This document shows, piece after piece, positions 27,082 to 36,493 of a DNA stretch of 64,000 bases (positions within the stretch are counted from its first letter, which is position 1; the number at the start of each line of letters is the position of its first letter). A program made the translations under genes and the position numbers. Location: assembly GCA_026708085.1 (NCBI GenBank), contig JAPOVP010000010.1, forward strand, positions 1 through 64,000. The letters run 5' to 3'. The notes below the pieces were generated by a model that saw only the letters and a list, made by a program, of their open reading frames with translations, did not search any database and had not been told where the DNA came from. This DNA is from Caldilineaceae bacterium. Lineage in GTDB: Bacteria; Chloroflexota; Anaerolineae; Caldilineales; Caldilineaceae.

Positions 27082-27813
27082 CTAAACGCCCTTCTCCCGG
27101 CGCCACTGCTCAAACTCGGCCAGCGTCTCGTCGTTAGGCGGATAGACACCGATAATACTGGCGCCGCCCGCAACCTTCTCCTGGAAGAACTCTTCTCTGA
27201 TCTCCTGCTCGTACCCGCCCTGGGCAACCTCCTCCGCCAGATGGGCCGGTACTATCACCACCCCCTCCGCATCGCCCACGACCACGTCGCCCGGCGTCAC
27301 CGCCACACCCGCGCAGCCAATGGGAACCTGCATCTCAACCGGGTGGTGGGCTACAAATGAGGTTGTGGCGTGCGGCGCCCGGATATAGGTCGGCAACGCC
27401 AGCTCCCGAAAGCCGGGTGTATCCCGCAACGCGCCGTCGGTGACGAAGCCGGCCGCACCCCGCTGCGTAATGCGCGTCCCCAGGATGTGGCCCAACGAGG
27501 CCGCGCTGATGTCGCCCCGCGCGTCCACGATCAGAACGTCTTCCGCTCCGACCGCCTCCACCGCCAGCCTCTGCACGTTCTTGGTATTGTCATAGCGCTC
27601 ATCTGCCAGATCTTCCCGTGCCGGAATATAACGCAGCGTGAAAGCGTAACCCACCATTCGCAGATCAGGCCGCAATGGATACAGCCCGGCCAGGAATGTG
27701 TTGCGCAGGCCATGTTTCTGCAGCTGGCTGGTGAGCGTTGCCGTCGAAACCGAACGCAACATCCTCTTGGCATCCGCCGAAAGCTCGTGGGTTCGGACTG
27801 GTTGGGCTGCCAT
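27082..27813 (-). CDS. RraA-like protein (aldolase / RNase E regulator fold)
   Basis: 243 residues. The family signatures are present: GDISAASLGHILGTRITQRG, then GFVTDGALRDTPGF (with the conserved Arg and Asp of the metal site), and VTPGDVVVGDAEGVVIVP. Members are either 4-hydroxy-4-methyl-2-oxoglutarate or oxaloacetate aldolase/decarboxylases, or bind RNase E. Next to an enolase-superfamily dehydratase and other catabolic genes, a 2-keto-acid lyase role is the better guess. AAGGAG precedes the ATG. It is the last gene of the long minus-strand cluster. Confidence 0.88.
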   Translation of the reverse strand: MAAQPVRTHELSADAKRMLRSVSTATLTSQLQKHGLRNTFLAGLYPLRPDLRMVGYAFTLRYIPAREDLADERYDNTKNVQRLAVEAVGAEDVLIVDARGDISAASLGHILGTRITQRGAAGFVTDGALRDTPGFRELALPTYIRAPHATTSFVAHHPVEMQVPIGCAGVAVTPGDVVVGDAEGVVIVPAHLAEEVAQGGYEQEIREEFFQEKVAGGASIIGVYPPNDETLAEFEQWRREKGV

Positions 27814-27898
27814 TTTACTCCTTACGTCACATATTTACATAGAAGGGAAACGGGCCCGGAAGGCGAGCAACTTCTGGACATCCAGTGGCAGTCAACAG

Positions 27899-29035
27899 CT
27901 ACTGCTCCAACCACTTTGCCCGGCCGTACTTGGCCTGGAAGTAGACGTACTCATCCTGCCGCGGCGTGGAGACGTTGCCAGTGGAAGGATAGCGGGCGAT
28001 CGCATCTTCGACTATATCCACGCCCAGCCCCGGCGTATCCGGCACGACGATCGACCCGTCAACGATCTCCGGCTGCGGCTGCATCACTTCGTACCGCTGC
28101 GGCGCGTCATCCTCCAAATGCTCCAGGATCAGAAAGTTGGGCAGTGTCGCCAGCAGATGCACCGCGGCCATCTCCGCCACCGGCCCCAATGAGCCGTCAT
28201 GCGGAGCAAAGCCAATCCCGTGAGCCTCCGCCATCGCCGCCATCTTCTTCATCTGCATCAGTCCGCCCGCCCGGCCCGTATCCGGCTGGATCACGTCCAC
28301 GATCTCCCGCTCGATCAGCTCCCGCACCCCGTAAATCTGCGTGTGCCGTTCCCCCGCCGCGATCGGCAGATTAACATGCCGCGCCACCTTGGCCAGGTTT
28401 TCGACATGCTCGGGCGGCACCGGATCTTCGTAGAAGAGCAGGTCGAACTCCTCCAACGCCTGGCCGACCCGGATCGCATCCCGTACACTGAACCAGGGCG
28501 GACCATGCACGTCGGCCATCAGGTCGATCTCCGGGCCGACCGCCTCCCGCAATGTTCGTATCTTCTCGATCGGGTTGACCACACCCCCCGTCTTGAGCCC
28601 GCTGAAGCCCCGCCCAACCAGTTCCTCCGCCCTTTCCGCTGTCTGCGCGTGCGCATAGAGCCGGATACGGTCCCGGATCTTGCCCCCCAGCAAATTCCAC
28701 ACCGGCACGCCCAGCGCCTTCCCCTTGATATCCCACAGGGCCATCTCGATGCCCGTGAGCGCGCCGCCGCCGACGATCCCGGTCATGCCATGCCCCATCA
28801 TCGCCAGGTAGATCTTCTGCCAGATGCGCTCAATCAGAAACGGGTCCTCGCCGATAACAACCTCGCGCAGGTCCTGGATCGCCGTCTCCACCACCCGCGG
28901 CCACCCCGACGCCTCGCCGACGCCATAGATGCCCTCATCCGTGAAAACCTTGACGAACAGCCAGTTCCGCTTCGTCCAGCCGCCGCCTGGCACACCGGCC
29001 TGCATCAGATATGTCTTGATGTCCGTGATTTTCAT
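27899..29035 (-). CDS. Mandelate racemase / sugar-acid dehydratase family protein
   Basis: 378 residues of the enolase superfamily, nearest in appearance to galactonate dehydratase-type enzymes that turn an aldonic acid into a 2-keto-3-deoxy acid. The capping domain runs to about residue 120. In the barrel, metal ligands are seen in LMADVHGP (Asp), FYEDPVPPE (Glu) and AAGERH (Glu). The likely catalytic His lies in GIGFAPHDGSLGP. The start is 12 bases after the upstream dioxygenase-like gene, indicating an operon. No strong ribosome site is seen. Substrate assignment needs assay. Confidence 0.88.
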   Translation of the reverse strand: MKITDIKTYLMQAGVPGGGWTKRNWLFVKVFTDEGIYGVGEASGWPRVVETAIQDLREVVIGEDPFLIERIWQKIYLAMMGHGMTGIVGGGALTGIEMALWDIKGKALGVPVWNLLGGKIRDRIRLYAHAQTAERAEELVGRGFSGLKTGGVVNPIEKIRTLREAVGPEIDLMADVHGPPWFSVRDAIRVGQALEEFDLLFYEDPVPPEHVENLAKVARHVNLPIAAGERHTQIYGVRELIEREIVDVIQPDTGRAGGLMQMKKMAAMAEAHGIGFAPHDGSLGPVAEMAAVHLLATLPNFLILEHLEDDAPQRYEVMQPQPEIVDGSIVVPDTPGLGVDIVEDAIARYPSTGNVSTPRQDEYVYFQAKYGRAKWLEQ

Positions 29036-29047
29036 TGCCTGTCGGCC

Positions 29048-29812
29048 CTACCCTCCGTTGATCCCGGGCCAGTCCCGCCACATGTCCTCCGGCGGAGGCT
29101 CGTCTTGAACGGCATCCAGATCGGCCCGGCAGAAGTCGTACAGCACCGCCTGCCGCACTTGGCTCGACCGGTTGTGGCCGGCTCCGTGACCCATGCGGTG
29201 GTGCCACAGCACCACATCCCCCGCCGACCCATATGTGTGCACCGGGTCGATCTGCTGCACCCTGCGAGACTCGTCCGAGTCCCACATCTCCTCCTTCCCG
29301 TGCACCGGGTTGAACGTGTAGGCCGTCTTGAACAAATGATAGAAATGCTTGTGGCTGCCGGGCCATACCGTGAACCCGCCGCCGTCCGGTGGCACGTCGT
29401 CCACGTACCCCACCACGCCCAGATGAAACGCGTGCGCGTCAACGTGAAAGTGTGCCTTCCGCGGCTGCTTGTCCGTATCCGGAAAGACGCAGTAGATGCC
29501 CCGGATCCGCTCTGGCACCTTCAATTCCGGACCGAGCAGCTGCTTCGCAACCGCCTGCAACTCTGGATTGCCGTAAAGAAGCTCGACCATCCACGGCTCG
29601 AAGCTGCGGTCGCGAAATTTCCACGTAAACCGCGAGTCCGCAAACGCGCCCACCCACGAATCCGGGTCGTCCCGCTTCAGCTCCTTCGGCGCCGCATCCC
29701 ACCACGCGTCCCGCGTCTGCGCCATCAACTCCGGGTCCAGCACCCCTCGCAGGACCAGGTAACCGTTGTCTCGAAAAAAATCTACCTGCTCGGCACTCAG
29801 TGGCTGATTCAT
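29048..29812 (-). CDS. Phytanoyl-CoA dioxygenase family protein
   Basis: 254 residues. A predicted Fe(II)/2-oxoglutarate oxygenase: the iron-binding HxD appears in AHFHVDAHAFHLG and the distal His in HHRMGHGAGHNRS, followed by an Arg for 2-oxoglutarate binding. The N-terminus QPLSAEQVDFFRDNGYLVL is the standard PhyH opening. The start at 29812 is chosen because it begins at this conserved opening, with GAAGG upstream. The frame extends 13 residues further without homology. Bacterial members hydroxylate diverse small molecules. Its place between a sulfatase and a dehydratase suggests a catabolic substrate. Confidence 0.87.
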   Translation of the reverse strand: MNQPLSAEQVDFFRDNGYLVLRGVLDPELMAQTRDAWWDAAPKELKRDDPDSWVGAFADSRFTWKFRDRSFEPWMVELLYGNPELQAVAKQLLGPELKVPERIRGIYCVFPDTDKQPRKAHFHVDAHAFHLGVVGYVDDVPPDGGGFTVWPGSHKHFYHLFKTAYTFNPVHGKEEMWDSDESRRVQQIDPVHTYGSAGDVVLWHHRMGHGAGHNRSSQVRQAVLYDFCRADLDAVQDEPPPEDMWRDWPGINGG

Positions 29813-29888
29813 ATTGACTCTTACCTTCTCTCCCTCTTGTCGGAACAACAACTCCTAATATTGGCGAACGCTGGCGTACGCCGCAGTT

Positions 29889-29920
29889 ACTAAAAACTGA
29901 AAACTCGAAACTAAAAACTA
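29889..29920. repeat. AAAACT-rich intergenic word
   Basis: ACTAAAAACTGAAAACTCG and AAACTAAAAACTA run directly up to the stop of the sulfatase gene. Compare 15215 and 45440. Confidence 0.55.
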
Positions 29921-31317
29921 ATACTACCCGGCCCTACGGCTGCCATCCGCATAGACGCATAATGCGTGTTGAAGAGACTGTGATCCCCCGACTCAACCAC
30001 AATCTCCCACATCCGCCGCGTCATCGCCGTCAATCTCTCGGCATGTGCCGGATCTTGCGCCAGATTATTCATCTCAAAGGGATCTGCGGCCAGATTGTAG
30101 AGCTCGTCATAATCGAAGCCGTTGTGGACGAACTTCCAGTCACCGTCCCATAGCAGCCGCTGACTGATAATATACCGCCCGCCAAAGTATTCAGCAAAGC
30201 CCTGCTGATAATCCGATGTGTCTTCCGGGCTGGCCAGCACAGGTGCAAAAGAGCGTCCGTCGATCTCCCCTAGCGGCTGCGCTCCCACCAGGTCCAGCAG
30301 TGTCTGGCCCACATCCTGCAGCCCGACGCGGGCGTCGCTCACCTCCGCCTCCGCCACACCCGGCCCCGCCACCACCAGGGGAATGTTGTACGCTTCTTCA
30401 AACGCGCCGATATTCTTGCAATACAACCCGTGCGCGCCCAGAAAATCTCCGTGGTCCGATGTCAGCACCACGATCGTGTTGTCAAGCTGCCCAGCGCGTT
30501 CCACCCGCGCCAGCAGACGCCCGAACTGCTCGTCGATCTCGCTGATCGAGGCATAGTAACAGGCCGCCGCCTCCCGGTGTTCCCGGTCCGTCCAGTCGCT
30601 CCACGCCTGCGCCGACCGCTTGTACAGATTCGGCTGCCCGCTCAAATCGTTGTGGACGTTCGGCTGCAGCGGGATCGAGTCCACGTCATACTGCGCGAAC
30701 GCCTCCTCGTGGCAGAAGAAAGGGTCATGCGGTTCGGTGAAACTGACAAAACAGCACCAGGGCGCGTCCTCCTCCAAAGCCGTGTCGAGAAAACCCAGCG
30801 CCTCGTCCGTCTTTTTGCCCATCCCGCGCTCACCGGCCGGCCGGTCACAGACGCCGTAGAAGCGGTTCGGCTCATAACCAGGCGGGCTCTCCAGAAATCG
30901 CTCCAGCGAAAAATTGACCGAGTCCCAGTCCTGGCGCATGTCCTGCCCGCCCTGTTGCTGCCAGCCAAACTGGGCCAGTTCGTTCGAACGCTCCACATGC
31001 CACTTGCCGAAGTACCCGGTGCGATAACCGGCCTCCGTCAGCCGCTCCGCCCAATGCGGATGTTGCGTGCGCAACACCGCCTGATCGTCGTCAACCGTGT
31101 GCACAACATACAGCACACCGTGATTATGCGGCAGCAGACCGGTCATCAGGCTGGCGCGCGCCGGCGAGCAGACCGCGTTCGGCGTGTACGCCCGGCGAAA
31201 TCGCACCCCTCTCGCCGCCAGCCCGTCCAGATGCGGCGTCTGGCACGGATTGTCCGGCTCCAGCACCCGGCCCTGCATCTGGTCGGTCATCAGAAAAAGA
31301 ATGTTGGGACTAGACAT
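29911..31317 (-). CDS. Sulfatase (formylglycine type)
   Basis: 468 residues of the alkaline-phosphatase-like sulfatase family, hydrolysing sulfate esters. The activation motif CSPAR has Cys50 as the residue oxidised to formylglycine, followed by ASLMTGLLPHNHG. N-terminal metal ligands lie in LFLMTDQMQG (Asp11 with Gln12), and the C-terminal pair in VLTSDHGDFLGAHGLY. No signal peptide is visible, so it is probably cytoplasmic and would act after import. No formylglycine-generating enzyme gene is in this window. A second, different sulfatase lies at 51579. The ATG has GAGGAAC upstream. Confidence 0.92.
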   Translation of the reverse strand: MSSPNILFLMTDQMQGRVLEPDNPCQTPHLDGLAARGVRFRRAYTPNAVCSPARASLMTGLLPHNHGVLYVVHTVDDDQAVLRTQHPHWAERLTEAGYRTGYFGKWHVERSNELAQFGWQQQGGQDMRQDWDSVNFSLERFLESPPGYEPNRFYGVCDRPAGERGMGKKTDEALGFLDTALEEDAPWCCFVSFTEPHDPFFCHEEAFAQYDVDSIPLQPNVHNDLSGQPNLYKRSAQAWSDWTDREHREAAACYYASISEIDEQFGRLLARVERAGQLDNTIVVLTSDHGDFLGAHGLYCKNIGAFEEAYNIPLVVAGPGVAEAEVSDARVGLQDVGQTLLDLVGAQPLGEIDGRSFAPVLASPEDTSDYQQGFAEYFGGRYIISQRLLWDGDWKFVHNGFDYDELYNLAADPFEMNNLAQDPAHAERLTAMTRRMWEIVVESGDHSLFNTHYASMRMAAVGPGSISF

Positions 31318-31531
31318 AACCCTTGTTCCTCTAATGCAGAAATCGTGAGGCGCCCGACAATGGAAGCCTGAGAGCCTTTCTTATACTTGTAGAATCTGTA
31401 ATGGAAAGGGGATTACGGTGAACTCCCGCGTGGAGCGAATCCCACCCCAAAGAATAGGTGAGGCAATTTCGACAATTGTTTGCCCAAAGTCCGCCAACTA
31501 TTCGCGCTGACTACCTTGGGCGTGCGCCAAT

Positions 31532-33169
31532 CTAATACCCGACCGCGTATCCGTCCCGCCGCGGATCAGAACCCCCAATCAACGCCCCGGACTCCGGATG
31601 CACCATGATCGCCTGTGCACTGCCCGGCCCGCCCCAGTCGCCGACCAACTCAAGCTCGTGCCCTCTCCGCGCCAGCTCCTTCCGCACCGCCTCCGGAAAA
31701 CGGTCCTCCACCTGCAAGTTGTTGGAGCACACGTGCGGGATTGTGGATTCCATCGGGTTCTGCAAACTCCGCCAGCGCGGCGCCGCAACCGCCTCCTGCG
31801 GCGTCATCCCAAAGTCGAGCATATGCGTAACAAGCTGCAGATTCGTCTGCACCTGCGTATCCGCGCCCGGCGTCCCACAAGTCAACACAGGCCTGCCGTC
31901 CTTCGTTACGATGACCGGATTCATCGTATGGCGCACACGCTTGCCCGGCATCAGGCAATTCGGATGTCCTTCCTCCAAATGCCAGTATGTCATGCGATTG
32001 TTGAGCAGGATGCCCGTTTCGCCTGCGATCAGGCTCGAACCGAAACCCGACTGAATACTCTGCAGAATGCAGACCAGATTTCCCGCACGGTCCGCCGTGC
32101 AGAAGCAGGTCGTGTCTTCGTGCGCTTCCGGTCCGCCGGCCGCGACATCGACCGCCGCCCGCCCCTTATCGATGCGCTCGGCCTGCTCAGCAGCATACGA
32201 CTTCGATAGCATCCCCTCCAGCGGAATATCGACCCACTCCGGGTCCGCCATATACTTCTCACGGTCGGCGAAAGCCAGTTTCTTCGCCTCCACCATCATA
32301 TGGACGCTCTCGGCTGTGTTGCATCCCATCCCCTGCAGATCGAACAGCTCAACCATGTTCAGTTCCTGCAGCAGGATATGCCCGCTCGAATTGGGTGGCA
32401 TCTCGTAGACCTCGTATCCGCGATAGTTGACGTGGATCGGCTCAGCCCAATGCGCGTGATAGTTGCCCAGGTCCTCCTCCGTGAGTAGACCGTCGCGGGA
32501 CCGACTGAATTCAGCAATCTCTCTGGCGATTTCACCCTCATAGAGTATCTTTCGACCCTCTTGCGCGATCTTGCGCAGCGTCGTGCCGAGGTTGCGGTTG
32601 CAGAGCAACGAGCCAGTCGGGATCGGCTCACCGTCGCTCGTGAAGACCGCGCGCGTGTGCGGGTCCGCCGCAAAACGCTCATGTTCTCCCCGTATCTGTT
32701 CCGCCAGCAGATGGCTGACTGGGAACCCGTCCTCACACAATGAAATCGCGGGCCGGAAGACCTTCTCCAGCGGCAGCGCACCATAGCGCTCATGCGCTAG
32801 CAACCAGCCGTCCACCAGGCCGGGCACAGAAACGCTCCTGATCCCCTTCATCGGGATGCCGCCATCTGCCAGATAGCGCTCGCGCGTCGCCGCACCAGGC
32901 GCCGGGCCGGTCGCGTTCACCGCCGAGACCTCCCCGATCTCCGCCCAATAGATCAGAATAAAGCCGTCGCCGCCGACACCGGAGCCCGCCGGTTCGACCA
33001 CGCCCAGCGCGGCCGCCGTAGCAATGGCCGCGTCCACCGCATTGCCTCCGGCCATCAGCGCCTGTATTCCCGCCTGCGAAGCCAGGGCATGCCCAGACGC
33101 AACCATCCCGTTCCTGCCCATCACCGACGGGCGAAACGCCGAAGCCGTAATTCCGTGTGGCGATTGCAT
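31532..33169 (-). CDS. Gamma-glutamyltransferase-like Ntn hydrolase 1
   Basis: 545 residues, full length for the family. The large-subunit opening AGGNAVDAAIATAAALGVVEP and GVGGDGFILIYW are typical. The self-processing site that exposes the nucleophile Thr is read at HEDTTCFCTAD, where most members have DTTHFSVVD. The C-terminal region ends GGSDPRRDGYAVGY. There is no signal peptide. These enzymes cleave gamma-glutamyl amides, but many bacterial relatives act on other amides. It lies 75 bases downstream of a second family member. GGAGGTGAGGA precedes the ATG. Confidence 0.9.
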   Translation of the reverse strand: MQSPHGITASAFRPSVMGRNGMVASGHALASQAGIQALMAGGNAVDAAIATAAALGVVEPAGSGVGGDGFILIYWAEIGEVSAVNATGPAPGAATRERYLADGGIPMKGIRSVSVPGLVDGWLLAHERYGALPLEKVFRPAISLCEDGFPVSHLLAEQIRGEHERFAADPHTRAVFTSDGEPIPTGSLLCNRNLGTTLRKIAQEGRKILYEGEIAREIAEFSRSRDGLLTEEDLGNYHAHWAEPIHVNYRGYEVYEMPPNSSGHILLQELNMVELFDLQGMGCNTAESVHMMVEAKKLAFADREKYMADPEWVDIPLEGMLSKSYAAEQAERIDKGRAAVDVAAGGPEAHEDTTCFCTADRAGNLVCILQSIQSGFGSSLIAGETGILLNNRMTYWHLEEGHPNCLMPGKRVRHTMNPVIVTKDGRPVLTCGTPGADTQVQTNLQLVTHMLDFGMTPQEAVAAPRWRSLQNPMESTIPHVCSNNLQVEDRFPEAVRKELARRGHELELVGDWGGPGSAQAIMVHPESGALIGGSDPRRDGYAVGY

Positions 33170-33218
33170 TCCTCACCTCCAACTATCAGAAAAGCATTAT
33201 TGGGTGTCTGCCAAATCT

Positions 33219-33244
33219 AACCACTGACCACCTATTACCGCCGT
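33219..33244. repeat. Heptamer-type intergenic word
   Basis: AACCACTGACCACCTATTACC lies directly next to the stop codon of the gene ending at 33245. It is related to the words at 5798, 48186 and 54364. Confidence 0.45.
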
Positions 33245-34981
33245 TCACCGCCCCATAGCATACCCGATCTGCCCACGCGGCGACGCGCCGGCAGAGATAA
33301 GACCGCTCTTCGGGTCGAAAGTGATGGCAAGCACCTTGCCGTGGTTCCACGCCCCTCCCACCGTTACCTTGTGGCCTCGCTCTGCAAGCTTGTCGCGCAC
33401 AGATTCAGGGATGCGCGCCTCCAGCGTAAGGCTGCCTGGCTTGGCATTGTGCGGATAAAAGGAGTTGGGGAAGTGGTTGGTGTGGAAGCTTGCCGCATCA
33501 ATCGCCTCTTGCAGGTTCATGCCGAAGTCGATCACATTGAGGAAGAATTGCAGTGTCCACTGGTCCTGGCTATCGCCGCCTGGCGTGCCGAAAGCCATGA
33601 ACGGTTCACCGCCCTTTGTCGCCAGCGATGGCGTTAGCGTCGTACGCGGCCGTTTGCGCGGCACGAGCGCGTTGGCGTGCTTCGGGTCCAGGTAAAACAT
33701 CTGCCCCCGCGTCCCCAACGGGAAGCCCAAGCCTTCGATCACCGGCGAAGAGGGTATCCAGCCGCCGCTGGGCGTCGCCGCGAACAAATTACCTTCGTGA
33801 TCAACTGCATCGGCGTGCGTCGTATCCCCCGTGTAGACGTTCGGATCAGCTTCCGCATGAGTGGGCGTGCTGGCGGGGGCATCGCCCGGTCGCAATTCCA
33901 GCGACGCCCGCTGCGCGTCTATCAGTTCCCGGCGAGCGGACGCATACGCCTTCGATAGCAGGCGATCTAGCGGCACGTCCACAAAATCCGGGTCGCCATA
34001 ATACTGTTCACGGTCGGCAAATGCCAGCTTGGACGCTTCGACCACGGTGTGGATGTAGTCGGCTGAATTGTGTTCGAAAGCGCCGAGTTCATAACCTTCG
34101 AGCAGCGCCAACTGCTGCAGGAAGACGGGCCCCTGGCACCAAGTGTTACACTTGTGCACATCATAACCGCGATAGTTGAACGTGACCGGCGACTCCACCT
34201 TCGTGGTGTATTCGTGGAAATCGGCTTCCGCCAGCAGGCCGGCGTTGCACTGACCGCTGGCGTCGCGCACTTTCGTATCCCGCTGGAATGCGACGATCTT
34301 TTCGCCGACGGGCCCTTTGTAAAAATAGTCGCGGGCCGCGACAATCCCCGCCTCACGACCAAGGTGACTGTTGCGTATCTCGGCGTCAACCGTTGCCTTT
34401 AACGTCCCCGCCCAGTCCGGATTGGCCAGAATCTCGCCCACCTCCGGCGCCCGCCCGTTCGGCAGATAAGCCCGCGCCGAACTGGGCCATTCGTTTTCGA
34501 ATTTCTCCTTGAGATTGGCCAGTGAACCGTGCAACCCCGGATAGACCGGAAACCCTTCTTCCGTCAGCTCGATCGTCGGCTCCAATACATCCCTGAGCCG
34601 CAAACGCCCAAACTGTTGCAGTGCGGTCGTCCACGAGCCAAACGCCCCCGGCACAGTCGCCGGCAGAAACCCATCGCCCGGTATGATTTTGATGCCCTGC
34701 GCCCTGAACCACCCTATCGTCGCCGCCTTGGGCGCGTAACCCTGTCCGTTAATGGCGTACACCTGATTCTGCCGCGCGCTATAGATCAGGATCGGCACCT
34801 CGCCGCCGATGCCGTTCGACTGCGGCTCAAGCACGTTGAGCGCAAGACCGGCCGCCACACCGGCATCGATCGCATTGCCCCCTCTATCGAGCATGCGGGC
34901 GCCGGCCTCCGCCGCCAGGTAATGTCCCGCTGTGACCACACCGTGGCGGCCCATGAAGACTGGCCGTGTTGTAAAGGACAT
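33245..34981 (-). CDS. Gamma-glutamyltransferase-like Ntn hydrolase 2
   Basis: 578 residues. It has DRGGNAIDAGVAAGLALNVL and GIGGEVPILIY near the N-terminus, and the processing/nucleophile region TGDTTHADAVDHEGN. The C-terminus ASPRGQIGYAMGR resembles the neighbour. It is clearly diverged from the protein at 31532, so the pair is old or was assembled rather than freshly duplicated. GGGGAGGAAG precedes the ATG at 34981; a longer frame to 35068 adds 29 residues with no family match. The role is inferred as amide or peptide breakdown in the same cluster. Confidence 0.88.
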   Translation of the reverse strand: MSFTTRPVFMGRHGVVTAGHYLAAEAGARMLDRGGNAIDAGVAAGLALNVLEPQSNGIGGEVPILIYSARQNQVYAINGQGYAPKAATIGWFRAQGIKIIPGDGFLPATVPGAFGSWTTALQQFGRLRLRDVLEPTIELTEEGFPVYPGLHGSLANLKEKFENEWPSSARAYLPNGRAPEVGEILANPDWAGTLKATVDAEIRNSHLGREAGIVAARDYFYKGPVGEKIVAFQRDTKVRDASGQCNAGLLAEADFHEYTTKVESPVTFNYRGYDVHKCNTWCQGPVFLQQLALLEGYELGAFEHNSADYIHTVVEASKLAFADREQYYGDPDFVDVPLDRLLSKAYASARRELIDAQRASLELRPGDAPASTPTHAEADPNVYTGDTTHADAVDHEGNLFAATPSGGWIPSSPVIEGLGFPLGTRGQMFYLDPKHANALVPRKRPRTTLTPSLATKGGEPFMAFGTPGGDSQDQWTLQFFLNVIDFGMNLQEAIDAASFHTNHFPNSFYPHNAKPGSLTLEARIPESVRDKLAERGHKVTVGGAWNHGKVLAITFDPKSGLISAGASPRGQIGYAMGR

Positions 34982-35037
34982 CGTCTTCCTCCCCATGCGC
35001 TGGCAATTGACCAACTGTTGGCGTGCGTAGCGTAGCG

Positions 35038-35358
35038 CTATTTGTCCCAGTCTGCGCGTGGCGGCCACAGGACAGAAGCCCCAATCGCTCTGCCTTCGGG
35101 TCGCTCAGCCACCCAGTCCTCGGTTGTATCCCGCCACCTGATGAAGTGGGGCGTCTTCATGTGCGCCTGGAACGCGGCCTCATCCTCATAGACCTCGTAC
35201 AGCCAGATCGTATTCGGATCGTCGCCATCCCGGATCACGTCAAATCGCAGACAACCGGGCTCATATTCCACCGAACCCTGGGCGTCCAGCAATATCTCCT
35301 CGATGAACCGTTCCGTAAACTCTTCCTTGATCTTTAAGGGGGCGATGATGACATACAT
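35038..35358 (-). CDS. Antibiotic biosynthesis monooxygenase (ABM) domain protein
   Basis: 106 residues forming one dimeric alpha/beta barrel. It begins MYVIIAPLKIKEEFTERF and has EPGCLRFDVIRDGDDPN and IWLYEVYEDEAAFQAHMKT, the conserved beta strand and helix pattern of YgiN/LsrG-like proteins. Such proteins are cofactor-free oxygenases or isomerases. A strong GAGGAG lies 10 bases before the ATG at 35358, which excludes the 34-residue upstream extension. It is in line with the gamma-glutamyltransferase-like and adenosine deaminase-like genes. The substrate is unknown. Confidence 0.87.
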   Translation of the reverse strand: MYVIIAPLKIKEEFTERFIEEILLDAQGSVEYEPGCLRFDVIRDGDDPNTIWLYEVYEDEAAFQAHMKTPHFIRWRDTTEDWVAERPEGRAIGASVLWPPRADWDK

Positions 35359-35473
35359 GACCGTATTTCTCCTCTGTGCGATTTGGGAAATGTAGGAATT
35401 GTCGGGTAACTGCCGGTGGGTGTCGGGCTTGCCTACAGAGGGTAGCCTATCACAGTTCAATATAGTTTGCGAC

Positions 35474-36424
35474 TCACTTTACAATACTCTCTAGCGACGC
35501 CCGCCGGATCTCCTCCAGCTCATCGGCGCTGAACACACCTGCCTTGTACAGATTACGATACTCGTCCGAAACGCTCTGGTCGAATATCATCGGGTCGTCA
35601 GAGTTGACCGTCACCGGCACTCCGTTGTCAAACAGGAGACGGATCGGATGACTCGCCATGTCGGGCACCGCATCCAGCATCACATTGCTCGTCGGGCACA
35701 CATTCAGCCGAATCCCGTTCCCGGCCAGCCAGCGCATCACCTCCACCGACTCGGCCGCGCCAATGCCGTGCTGCACCTCGTCCAGCTCCAGTAATTCAAC
35801 CGTCCGCCGCACCTCCTCCGCCCCCCCGAACTCTCCGACATGCGCTTTCAACTTCATACCCGCGGCCTTTGCCTCCGCATAGAGTGTTTCGACGTCCTCT
35901 GGCTCGCACGCCTCCTGGTGGTCGTACAGGTCGATCGACTGAAAAAAGTCCAACCCGATTGCCTCGTGCGCCCGCGACATCAGCTCCGGGTCCGATGCGG
36001 CCTGGCGGGGAATGCCTAACTCCGGGCGCAACTCAATCTGCGTCTGGAAACGCGCGACCAGCTCTCGCAGATGCCCCACGACTCCGTTCAAACCGTCTTC
36101 ATAGTACGCAGCCCGTCGAATGTCAAAGCTTATCTCCACCAAAACGACGCCGTCCCCGATCGCGTCGCGTAGCGCAGACTCTGCCACGAACTCGATGGTC
36201 TCGCGGTTTCGCAAGTGTGGGTCCAGAACGTCCATGGCGTATACGATCATGCCCCCCAGTTTATTCATCTTGTCTGGAGGAGGTTCCAGCCTGCAGCCCA
36301 GGAGACTCTCCAGGTTGTGGCGTCGTGTGCTGAAATAAGCGTGGCAGTGCAGGTCGGCCTTGGGAGCCGCCCGCAACGCATCCCAACTGTCCTCTTTAAG
36401 GGCGTCTACAAAACTCATCTTCAT
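35474..36424 (-). CDS. Adenosine deaminase family amidohydrolase
   Basis: 316 residues, a zinc TIM-barrel hydrolase. The first metal motif is KADLHCHAYF (HxH). The later motifs are KAHVGEFGGAEE (His and Glu of the HxGE element), VQHGIGAAE (His), CPTSNVML, and VTVNSDDPMIFD (the Asp pair). All catalytic positions of the family are present. The usual HAGE and SLNTDDP are HVGE and VNSDDP, so the substrate may not be adenosine. The start has no clear ribosome site. Another Met two codons on is possible. It sits in a gene run devoted mostly to sugar and amide breakdown. Confidence 0.86.
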   Translation of the reverse strand: MKMSFVDALKEDSWDALRAAPKADLHCHAYFSTRRHNLESLLGCRLEPPPDKMNKLGGMIVYAMDVLDPHLRNRETIEFVAESALRDAIGDGVVLVEISFDIRRAAYYEDGLNGVVGHLRELVARFQTQIELRPELGIPRQAASDPELMSRAHEAIGLDFFQSIDLYDHQEACEPEDVETLYAEAKAAGMKLKAHVGEFGGAEEVRRTVELLELDEVQHGIGAAESVEVMRWLAGNGIRLNVCPTSNVMLDAVPDMASHPIRLLFDNGVPVTVNSDDPMIFDQSVSDEYRNLYKAGVFSADELEEIRRASLESIVK

Positions 36425-36493
36425 GTCGGTTTTCAGCTATCTCTTTCTCCAGGCTCAAACCCTTTTCCAGGGGGACCATCTCCCCCTAGCTCC

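Noticed and set aside
28199..29893. 564-codon plus-strand open frame across the dehydratase and dioxygenase genes
   Set aside because: It is antisense to two well-recognised minus-strand genes, rich in Arg, His and Pro, with no family motif or ribosome site.
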